NCBI GenBank assembly: GCA_964035545.1
Contig: CAXIUT010000159.1
Coordinates: 1 to 30,437, forward strand
DNA: 30,437 nucleotides
Source: Bugula neritina
Lineage: Eukaryota > Bryozoa > Gymnolaemata > Cheilostomatida > Bugulidae
Reading direction: 5' to 3'
How positions within the stretch are numbered: the first letter of the stretch is position 1; every line of letters starts with the position of its first letter. This document shows, piece by piece, positions 22,602 to 30,437 of this stretch. The notes below the pieces were generated by a model. The model made no database searches. It had not been told where the DNA came from and saw only the letters and a list, made by a program, of their open reading frames with translations. The position numbers and the translations under genes were made by a program.

Positions 22602-22952
22602 CTTTTATCAATAAGTTATAAGTTATATCAATCATTTAATCAGACGATTATATATGTTCATATCATATCCAAATGAGGTAATACTAACAGTTAACACATA
22701 AAATATCTAACATTTATAGATGATTTATAAAAATTAACTCATTATTACTATTTTTTATGAACTTTATCTGTTAAGCATTAATCTTGATTTTCAAATCTTT
22801 TCTAAAATATTCGAAAGAAAGTTAATTTATGTGATTTCCTCCAATTTGGCTCAAAATTATGTTATTCATTCATAAATTTCGTAAATAATACTTATTGATA
22901 AATAACGATATAATAAATATTTCATGTCATTAATATAAGTTTATTCAATTTA
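22602..22952. other. Intergenic AT-rich stretch
   Basis: These 351 bases lie between the Tubby start and the stop of the next minus-strand gene. TGA codons are frequent in all frames. I see no repeat, RNA gene or coding signal. Confidence 0.5.
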
Positions 22953-24163
22953 TCATTTATTATCGAAAACTAACAATTGCTCCTGAACATATTTATAACG
23001 ATTCAAAACGATAGGAATATTAGAAGATTCACTACTTACCTATTTCTCCTCGTTTTACTTGGGAATCGATTTAGGAATCTATCCCGTCAAAGGCTTTATC
23101 AAAAATGTTTTAATAAAAGTTGAATGAAGCAATAAAAACTAATTATATGCTATTAGAACCTCATTGTAATGTCTAGTCAGCTAAGCCGTACAACTACAAT
23201 ACTCTCTTATTTTAGAATTGTCCTAAAAATACTTAATCAGTTAGAGATGATTCTTAGTCATGCTTTTTTTGAACTTTTACTGAAGTTTTTATCTATTTCC
23301 TTTATATGAAATCCCAAATCCTTTTTAAAATATTTGAAAAGAAGGATTATTGCCTCCATTTTATCCATTAGAACTCAATGCCTGATTTTTACCTTAATCA
23401 ATACCTTAAAATATTAATTAGTAAAATCCTGATAACATAAAATGAAGCTAATTCACAAAAAACTCCTCATCAAACTCATACAATATCCTCCGATTTTATT
23501 ATATTAATCTATTCCAGTATGTTTTACACTTATTCAAACGATTTATAACTTATTTTATTCAAAAGGAGTATTTTAAATAATCACATTCATCTCATACATT
23601 TGTTTCATGATTTTTGCTAAATAGAAGGAACTGATAATCTATCCACCAAAATATAGCTTCTATGACTTATGATTCAAAGTTAAGAAAGACCTTAAATCAA
23701 AATCATTATATCCAAAATTGTCTGTTTTGTATTGCTAATTTTTAGGAATCCAGTTATATTCTTGACCCATAGTCATTCCATATTTTACTCCAATTTGTTC
23801 AGAAGAAACATACAGAGGAAAAGCTATATTTTTAGGCAAAATAGTTTCAGTTATATCTTCTTGAGCTTTCATACAATATTGCAATAATTTTTGAACAAAA
23901 AAGACCATTGAATCATGAAGTATTCTCATATCCATATTACTGCGCTCTTATTTAAGCTATATATCAGGAATAATATTTATGAGCTACTTTATTTATTTAG
24001 GAGTTTGATACTGATGAAGTTTTAAGAGAAAAGGCTTTATCTTTTAGAAATTAAATGATGTTATCTGGTAAGTTGGTTTGAAAAGTACTCCCAAATCAGG
24101 ATCCATGTCGTATTTTTGAATGAAATCAGACCATTTTCCAAACAACTATTAAACTTTTTACAT
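22953..24163 (-). CDS. Unknown protein with a frame break
   Basis: The first part runs from ATG 24163 (MQKVQQLFGKWSDFIQK) through about 200 residues, including SSEQIGVKYGMTMGQEYNW and LYFGGQIISSFYLAKIMKQM. It then must change frame at about 23535-23560, where NTPFEQNK is followed in another frame by NRLNKCKTYWNRLIQQNRRILYEF-type sequence (key stretch YEFDEEFFVNQLHFMLSGFY). It ends at TGA 22953. The total of 1211 bases is one short of a multiple of three, so a single missing base or an unrecognised splice would repair it. No family is recognised. It is mainly helical with no membrane segment. Confidence 0.55.
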
Positions 24164-24249
24164 TATCTATATCAGGAAAGATAATTATATATTGTCAAAT
24201 ATGATAAAATGAGATATAATTAATGATAAATAATTCAAAAATATTAATA

Positions 24250-24477
24250 TCACCTAGTTTGTACAGCTTTATTAATATCAGCCATTCCCTTTCCAACTAA
24301 AACCATCAAAACTATTTTAAGCAAATTAACAACACTAAAACATAATATTCCAAACACATGCAAAGCCCTCATAGTCTGCCACACAGAATTCCCATTATCA
24401 TTTTTAACCCAAATTCTAATTTCCGTAAAAACAAATATAAAATCCATAACAACCAAAATAACCAATATCCCCATCAT
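24250..24477 (-). CDS. Small two-helix membrane protein
   Basis: This single frame of 75 residues runs from ATG 24477 to TGA 24250. There are two hydrophobic helices, about residues 3-19 (GILVILVVMDFIFVFTE) and 41-63 (FGILCFSVVNLLKIVLMVLVG), joined by a loop with WVKNDNGNSVWQTMRAL, and a short polar tail. The pattern looks like the last helices of a larger membrane protein, so upstream exons cannot be excluded, but none was found. No family is recognised. It lies 87 bases from the start of the neighbouring minus-strand gene. Confidence 0.5.
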   Translation of the reverse strand: MMGILVILVVMDFIFVFTEIRIWVKNDNGNSVWQTMRALHVFGILCFSVVNLLKIVLMVLVGKGMADINKAVQTR

Positions 24478-24743
24478 CTACCTTAACCTTAATATACCAA
24501 TTTAAGCTAATACAACTCCTTTCGAATTTGCCCCACAAAATAACAAACAAAAACCAACAAGAAATTATAATCCGATCTCACCAAACAACCAAACAACGAC
24601 ACATACTATGTATTTAATTCAATACCAAAATAGCCAAGCATAACATATCGATTCTATGATCAAGAGATTGGTCTAAAGAATGGGTCTTCCGTAACGATTA
24701 TCTATACATTTTTTTAATATTATAAAAATCAAGATAAAATAAA

Positions 24744-25693
24744 TCAATAATAAACAGATGGATACTTGTAATTGGGCATCAAAGGATTTACATTTCGATT
24801 TGTTGATATTCCCTTCTTCAAACTAGATACTCCAGAACGAGGAATATCCATAGTATTCAAAGTGTCCTTAATACTCCTTCTTTTCTAATTTTAATCTCAA
24901 TTTACCTACAAAAAATGTCTACGGTCGTTCATGCTATTCACCTTTGCCCCTTCTATATCATCAATGTTCAAAGAATGATCTCGTTTATGCACTTTTTATG
25001 GAATCTGACGGGAAGGTCTATTTCCAATATCTCCATATCTATCATTCACACTCTCTCTTGTATCTCTCCAAGAATAAGCAGGATCCAAAGGGTTGGTAGG
25101 AACTTGTGTTCTCTTAGATATAAAACTTCCATCTTTATTTATATCTTGAACATCCAATCTACTTGCTGCCTTCACTGGTCTAAACAATTTGGAAGGCGAA
25201 CTACCCTGAATATCTTCCTTCTAGTGTCTTGGAATGACTTTAGGCTGCATTTTAGTTTGAATATCAGAGATATTTAGGGTATCTTTAATGAATTTTCTGG
25301 TTGGTTCAGGATCAACAGGAGGTACGTAAGGTAAATTATATTTCGGATTGATGGGATTGGTAACTCTTTTTGTTTTAAAATCACTGCACATAGGCTGAGC
25401 ATACTAAATATCATCAGTTCTTAATGAATTAGAACCAATATATTTATTTTTCATGATGTGACTGTTTGGGTTGGGTTAGACATAGGCAGAAAATGAATAG
25501 TTTTATCGATTTACATGATGTGGAATTTGCTGTTTTGGCTGAGCACCAAATATATCAGTTTTTTGGAATGATGGCTGTCTGTAACTACTAACTCTTGGAA
25601 CTGAAGATTCTTTGTTAATATATTGATACAGATTGTTCGAAGAAACATGGTTTAATTTGGTTGAGGAAACTACCAGTTATAGGGGTTGCTCAT
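24744..25693 (-). CDS. TNPL-P-Y motif repeat protein
   Basis: ATG 25693, introns 25610-25629 (20 nt) and 24885-24905 (21 nt) and TGA 24744 give 302 residues. The protein is Pro/Asn/Arg-rich and lacks hydrophobic core segments. A loose motif recurs: RVTNPINPKYNLP, VPTNPLDPAYSW, RNVNPLMPNYKYP, each preceded by a DI-x-GA-type element (TDIFGAQPK, DDIQYAQPM, EDIQGSSPS, DDIEGAKVN). I recall similar motifs in protist cytoskeletal or flagellar proteins, but cannot name the family. Extended repeats binding a filament surface would fit. The 21-nt intron carries an in-frame TGA if retained. Confidence 0.7.
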
Positions 25694-25901
25694 TAATAAA
25701 TAAAAAGATAACTATTTGCTACTATATTATTTAAAGTAAAATATTTCTTTAGTTAGAGATAAAGATTAAATATTAATTTATTTATTGAGGTTTGACTCAC
25801 ACAGTTGTTTATATATGTTTTTAATTATGTTTTTACATATATTTTATGATGGTATTTTAATTCGAATAAATATTGAGGAATAATTATTTATTTTATATAT
25901 T
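25694..25901. promoter_or_regulatory. Divergent spacer
   Basis: This 208-base, very AT-rich region lies between divergent start codons (25693 minus, 25902 plus). It must carry both promoters. No motif can be assigned. Confidence 0.35.
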
Positions 25902-27904
25902 ATGATGAATTTGAGATCTATTTTCGTTATTTTTTCATTAATTTTATATTTTGATCCTAAGATTTTTTTAATTTTCAAGGGACTTTTGGAACCTATATAT
26001 TATTTAAGACTTGAACTCATAAGAATGCAATTCCTTAATGCTTCTAATGAAATCAATCAACAAAAAATGAACTATGACAAATCCACCAACTAAAACATTC
26101 TAAAAAACATCTCATTATTTCTAGCTAAGTAACTCAAATAAAAAGTTTTCATTAGTTCTGATTCAAAAGGTTGTATTTTTCTTATATCTTCTAAACCAAA
26201 TGGACATTAAAATCATCAATAAGAGGAAATTTCAAATTTCAACTAACAAAACCAAGAAGAAAGAATCCCTTTTAAACTAAATTGGAATTTTACAATTAAC
26301 TCCCTACACCAAAACATAAATATAAAAGTAAAACCTTAGAACATCAGCATATACGGAGTAGATTTTAAACTGACCTCCCAACGGTAACTGACTAATATCC
26401 TAAGTGTAAAAAGAAAAATTGAAAAACAAACAAAGTGGACAGTAATATTAGACGAATAAAATCATATATTTCTCACTACTAACATCCTCAAAAGCAACTT
26501 CAACAATATTGAGCTTTCAAATTATGCTAAAGAATCAAGAAAAGCCTATTCTGCCATTGTTAATCATTTATATCAAAACAGATATGAAACACTTCCAATC
26601 AAGTAATCGATAAATAGCCTTATTCCTTCTAGTAAAAATGTAAGCATCATAAAAGATCAAATTTATTCACAATATTTAGATATTTCTATAAAAAGAAAAT
26701 GGAGATAAAAAATAGCTTATTATAAAAATATTTAATAATAAGTAAATATTCCTAGAATTGAAATATACAAAGATCTAATGTGGGAAAGATAAGCTGCTAT
26801 CAATTAATTTTAAAAAAGTTTTAGATTAATGGGTAAAGAAGCCTTATTTATGACTAATCTTAGAACCTATGAAAAATTAGATAAAAAAGTAAGATAAAAA
26901 ATAAAAGAACAACCTTAGAAATAGGATTAGTAATAAAAGTGTAATCTTTAGGGATTCAAATCTTTATCAAGACTAAATAAAGAAATATAAATAGGTTCAG
27001 GAGGATTTAGTTCAGTAACTAAAGCAGACTATTAAATACAAATAATATACTCTGTCCACTAAGGTGCCAACCTCAAAATAGCAGGTTAAATACCATACAA
27101 ATTAAGAACAAAAACTTTAGCTAAAAAGGTTATAAAAGATAAATAAGATAAAGGATCAGTGAATAGTTTTTAAAATTAACAAAGATTTATCCGATACTTT
27201 CTCAAAGATAAGCATTGGGCCTTTATTTCAAAATATTATATAAAATAAATAAGTCCTGAAAATGATGAGGATAAAGATATACATGAACATATCTACATGA
27301 AACACTACCCTAAAACACTTAGAGAACTTATCAAAGAAAGCAGTGTTAAAAGAAAAGTATAAGTTCTTCATAGAATTATCAAAGGAATTTCATCTCTTTC
27401 TAATTTTGGTATCTGCCATCGAGATCTAAAACCACAAAATATTCTTCTTAACTACTAATATATGCCAAAAATCATTGATTTTGGATCAGCATGTATCGCC
27501 CATCAAAGTTTCCACTAAAAATCAAACTCTTTTCGACCATTCAGCAAATAATGTAAGTATCTTTTAATTAAGTATATTCAACTCCAGGTTATTACTCTTC
27601 CTACTCAAGCATTTTGTAACATAAATTCTCAGAATATTTCTAAAGAGAGCAATACGAGCAACATATTCTCTTTGATATTTACAGTTTTGGAAAAATCATG
27701 AAAGAAATGATGTAAAGTGAATAATTATCAGAATGTTCCACTGATCAGATTTTGACATAATTATGGAAATCATGCTGTGACATCAATCCTTAGAACAGGC
27801 CAACTCCTTAATAAATAGCCTCACTTCTTGGTAAATTTTTATAATATCTCCGTTATCTATAAAATTAGTCCTCAGATGCAGAAATAGATCCAGATCTATT
27901 ATGA
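25902..27904 (+). CDS. Membrane-anchored protein kinase
   Basis: ATG 25902, one 20-nt intron at 27553-27572 and TGA 27902-27904 give 660 residues. An N-terminal hydrophobic stretch (residues 6-28) could be a signal peptide or anchor. About 300 residues of unknown Asn/Lys-rich sequence follow. The kinase domain starts at GSGGFSSV (365-372), has a 35-residue insert before LAKKVIK (probable Lys409), CHRDLKPQNILL (505-516), IDFGSA (525-530), a TPGYYSSYSS segment in place of APE, FDIYSFGK and NRPTP. HRD and DFG are intact, so activity is likely. The alpha-C Glu is not obvious (SFQNQQRF). A signal plus lumenal region plus kinase layout recalls IRE1/PERK, but there is no RNase domain. Confidence 0.8.
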
Positions 27905-27970
27905 TTATCATATTCCATTCATCATAACTTATATTTTTTATATCAATCGTTAAATAAATAAATATTGAAT

Positions 27971-28041
27971 GGGGTTGGGGTTGGGGTTGGGGTTGGGGTT
28001 GGGGTTGGGGTTGGGGTTGGGGTTGGGGTTGGGTTGGGTTT
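27971..28041 (+). repeat. Second interstitial telomere-repeat array, G4T2
   Basis: About 11 GGGGTT units lead into degenerate GGGTT and GGGTTT units at the 3' edge. The orientation is the same as the array at 8548 (right-end type). It starts 66 bases after the stop of the kinase gene, and unique sequence continues after it. GGGTTT is the second Paramecium telomeric unit, so the edge variants are compatible with a telomerase product. Confidence 0.95.
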
Positions 28042-28083
28042 GTCAATCTTATCAAAATAACTTAAAATAAAATAAAATATTCA

Positions 28084-28776
28084 TCATTTCTGCTTTTAAT
28101 TAAAATATGCACTCTCCCAATAAACATCCACTCCTTCTTCAAGTCTTTCTTTATTTTTCCATCTCTTCATCTCCTATCTTAAAACACCTATAGATTCATG
28201 ACCTCTCTATCTTGTATTAAAACCTATCTTTTATCCAAATCTTATACAACAGACATAATCTTACAATGTCTTTATACTTATTCCGATCATCTCAGCAGCT
28301 CTCACCTTTGTCATTGGTCGCTTATCACATGAACCTTCATTTATCTTTTGCTCCCAAAGTACAACACAGTCAATAGCTTCCTGGATAGTTCTTCCCTTTG
28401 ATATCCTTATATGTCTCTCACTCTATTTCTTTGAGAGTTGTTTTTCTGTTTTATCTACTTCTTGATAGATGATTTTGATCGTTCTAGCATTCCACCGATT
28501 ATAAAAGAGCAAAGTTTATTCTTCAAGTGGATAACTCCCGATAAAATGGTTGATTTTTTCATATTAATCTACGTAAAACAACAATCTATTTCGAAGAAAT
28601 TATTCTATTTAAGGATACGTCTTTTCTGCACTACGAAACGTTTAACAAAAATCAATAGATGATTTTTCTGGAAGATAAAATAACTTGATTTTGAATTTAT
28701 GAGGCTCAGTTGTCTAGCCCTTAAGAAGTAGAGTACGGTTTAAATAACGAATTTTTCTAGCATTGTCTGATTTCAT
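28084..28776 (-). CDS. Helix-turn-helix protein of unknown family
   Basis: This intronless frame of 230 residues runs from ATG 28776 to TGA 28084. The N-terminal half is globular and basic (FKIKLFYLPEKSSID, FLRNRLLFYVDQYEKI). Around residues 145-190 the segment MTKVRAAEMIGISIKTLQDY, then CCIRFGQKIGFN, reads as a DNA-binding helix-turn-helix (AAEMIGIS-x-KTL-x-DY). Paralogues of this HTH pattern are frequent in ciliates as far as I recall; their targets are unknown. The tail is Lys/Glu-rich and ends with VYWESAYFNQ. The stop is only 42 bases from the interstitial telomere array. Confidence 0.7.
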
Positions 28777-28887
28777 GTACAAATAAATAATAAGATTTTG
28801 TTACTTTGGATATGTAATAAAACTAGTAGTTTTATACTGATTTTTAATTTATATAAAAGGCTATTTTATTGTAGAAATGAAATCAAA

Positions 28888-30024
28888 TCACTTTCTTTTT
28901 TGCTTTTTCTTGCCCTGCTTATCCTTTCCAGCTTATTCCTTTTATTTTTCTCTAATTAATGCAAGTTCTCTCTCTTTCTCTTCTTTTTCCTCTCTTTCTC
29001 TTTTTCTTTTAACAATGTCCAAAAAGGTCATCCCATCCTCCTCTATCTGTCCATTATACTTATTTTTCTCAGATATCAACTTGAAAAGTAAATTACTATT
29101 CTAATCTATCATCATCACTGCTGATGCATTGTTCAATTTGCCACAGTATTAAGGCAAAGAACAAATAGTCACAAGTTTTTTTTCACTAAAATATTTGAAA
29201 CCTTAGTATGGTACCTCATGACCTCTACACACCAGACTTATATCATGATTCTTCAAAAAGCTATAAACAACATCTGATCCAAAAGATACTCCCTTCCCTC
29301 GATCATTTTCAGTCCATCCTTTATATAAATGAGTCGGATCAGCGAATAGCAAATCACAGGCTAACTACTTATCAGAAGCATCCAAAGGTCGAGGTATCTG
29401 ATTTATCTGATCCAAAGAATTAAGAAAAGGACTTATACCGCCATGTACACAAAAGACCTTTTCATCTATAACTGCAGCATATGGCAGAGAAATAAATGTC
29501 TAACACACTTATAACCATGGAGTAGATGTTCCAAAATACTAAGCAAGATGTTCTTGAAGGCCATAAGAACGAAGAACAGCCATAGTCTAATGACACCCTC
29601 TCAGCAAAAAGAAATTAAAAGGAGCAAACAGTTTATAAGCAAACAAAGCAACCAAACATTCTAAAGACTGATCATAAAAGCCAGTATAATCTCCCAAAAA
29701 TAGATAGTTCATAAATTTAGGATGTCCGCATCTATCTATGACCTTCGACAACTGCGTGTAATTACCAAGTGATCCAGTACTAACAAATATCGGTCCATCA
29801 ATTCTCAACAAACCAGGTTGAGTAAGTACGTGTTTCCTCACTTTTCGACAAAGTAGAACAAACTCCTCTTGTTTTATTTTAACCCTTTCGAGATTAGCTT
29901 TCACCGAATGGATCTGTATCCGATGAAGTATGTCTTCAACATCAATGTTGATTTCATTTACTGCATCTCTTCTGTTTTTAGCATCTCTGATTTAACTACA
30001 GTCTTTTCCCAGTAAATTAAACAT
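28888..30024 (-). CDS. PP1/PP2A-fold pseudophosphatase
   Basis: This intronless frame of 378 residues runs from ATG 30024 to TGA 28888. The order and spacing of a PPP Ser/Thr phosphatase are clear: [77 protein letters not shown], and [12 protein letters not shown]. Metal-binding motifs are broken: GDxHG is STGSLGN (82-88), GDxxDRG is GDYTGFY (111-117), and RGNHE is RGCHQ (142-146). HGG (194-196) and the second His (RGHE) remain. With Asp, His and Asn ligands lost, catalysis is unlikely. A pseudophosphatase acting as scaffold or decoy is inferred. The C-terminal 60 residues are a Lys/Glu-rich tail. Confidence 0.88.
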
Positions 30025-30049
30025 ATCTCACTATTTTATTATAATTTGA
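30025..30049. promoter_or_regulatory. Very short divergent spacer
   Basis: Only 25 bases, AT-rich, separate the divergent ATGs at 30024 (minus) and 30050 (plus). If both starts are right, promoters must lie within coding sequence or be shared. Confidence 0.35.
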
Positions 30050-30316
30050 ATGCAACAGGCAGGAACAACCTTTCTCTTCCAAGACACCTCCTACTTCTTC
30101 TCCAATAGCTAAATTATTGACTACTATCTAGGAAAACAACAATCTTTCTCACTGCAGTCTTCTCTCAACCTGCTTGAATAACAAAAAATTAATGTAGAAC
30201 ATCTTCTATCTCTATTCGCTGGACTCTTCATATAAAATGATGGAAAAATAATGGTCCATGATCAAATATTGCCATACTTAGTGATAATGCATGGAGTCAA
30301 GTTGTTCTAGCAGTGA
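30050..30316 (+). CDS. Unknown protein, 3' end uncertain
   Basis: From ATG 30050 the frame encodes MQQAGTTFLFQDTSYFF, then LQSSLNLLEQQKINVEHLL, LFAGLFIQNDGKIMVHD and LPYLVIMHGVK, ending at TGA 30314-30316 (88 residues). A 20-nt candidate intron at 30303-30322 would remove that stop and extend the protein toward the window edge, so this may be only the first exon. No family is recognised. The hydrophobic pattern suggests a globular helical protein. Confidence 0.5.
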
Positions 30317-30437
30317 ATATAAGTGATTTCTAACTAAGACTGATCATTTTCAGTCAATAATGTCTCTCAATATTGATGATATCATTTATATATGATGAGA
30401 TACCTTGAAAAAGTTGATTGAGCTATTTTGATGAGTT

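Noticed and set aside
24915-25277. 120-residue plus-strand frame
   Set aside because: It is a shadow of the spliced minus-strand TNPL-motif gene, which is longer, has two good introns and a balanced composition.
27971-28041. Coding of the array as a Pro-Gln repeat protein (minus-strand frame 27783-28055)
   Set aside because: The repeat is telomeric DNA. The flanking translation has no support and overlaps the C-terminus of the kinase gene on the other strand.
28877-29104. Plus-strand frame with a signal-peptide-like N-terminus ([15 protein letters not shown])
   Set aside because: It is the complement of the Lys/Glu-rich tail of the minus-strand pseudophosphatase gene, whose PPP motifs fix the coding strand.

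Overview
The window is nuclear DNA of a ciliate and probably the left end of a macronuclear-type chromosome. It opens with 83 bases of C4A2 telomeric repeat. Its genes read only if TAA and TAG encode glutamine and TGA is the sole stop. Coding exons are interrupted by extremely short GT...AG introns of 20-23 nt, mostly exactly 20. Genes lie tens of bases apart on both strands, and the DNA is AT-rich. This fits an oligohymenophorean ciliate with Paramecium-like introns; the species cannot be named from sequence. Gene models below were built by hand in this code and spliced by eye. Most give an exact multiple of three after removal of the stated introns. Three need a single-base frame correction.

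Layout. Bases 1-8633: telomere; a subtelomeric unknown gene; a PlsC-like acyltransferase; an unknown gene; on the minus strand a Mut7/EXD3-like 3'-5' exonuclease and a ubiquitin-specific-protease-fold protein; then a plus-strand WDR70 homologue, followed 62 bases after its stop by an interstitial G4T2 array. Bases 8634-16202: a gene-poor stretch, a type II membrane protein, three coiled-coil genes (one probably ciliary), a small membrane protein and a tandem zinc-ribbon protein. Bases 16251-22601: a TEY MAP kinase, a TRAF-type zinc-finger/UIM protein, an unknown basic protein, a membrane RING-H2 E3 ligase and a Tubby-domain protein. Bases 22953-27904: two unknown genes, a repeat-motif protein of possible cytoskeletal type and a membrane-anchored protein kinase. 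The kinase is followed, 66 bases after its stop, by a second interstitial G4T2 array. Bases 28084-30437: a helix-turn-helix protein, a degenerate PP1/PP2A-fold pseudophosphatase and the start of an unknown gene.

There is no operon logic, but several themes recur. Ubiquitin-related proteins (UBL-USP fold, UIM zinc finger, RING-H2), signalling proteins (MAPK, membrane kinase, PPP fold) and probable ciliary proteins (Tubby, coiled coils) are all present. Three enzyme folds (PPP, USP and the exonuclease) appear to lack key catalytic residues. The most unusual structural feature is the pair of interstitial telomere-repeat arrays. Both have the orientation of a right-hand chromosome end and both lie about 65 bases past the stop codon of a plus-strand gene. 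They may mark alternative chromosome ends, healed or recombined termini, or assembly joins.
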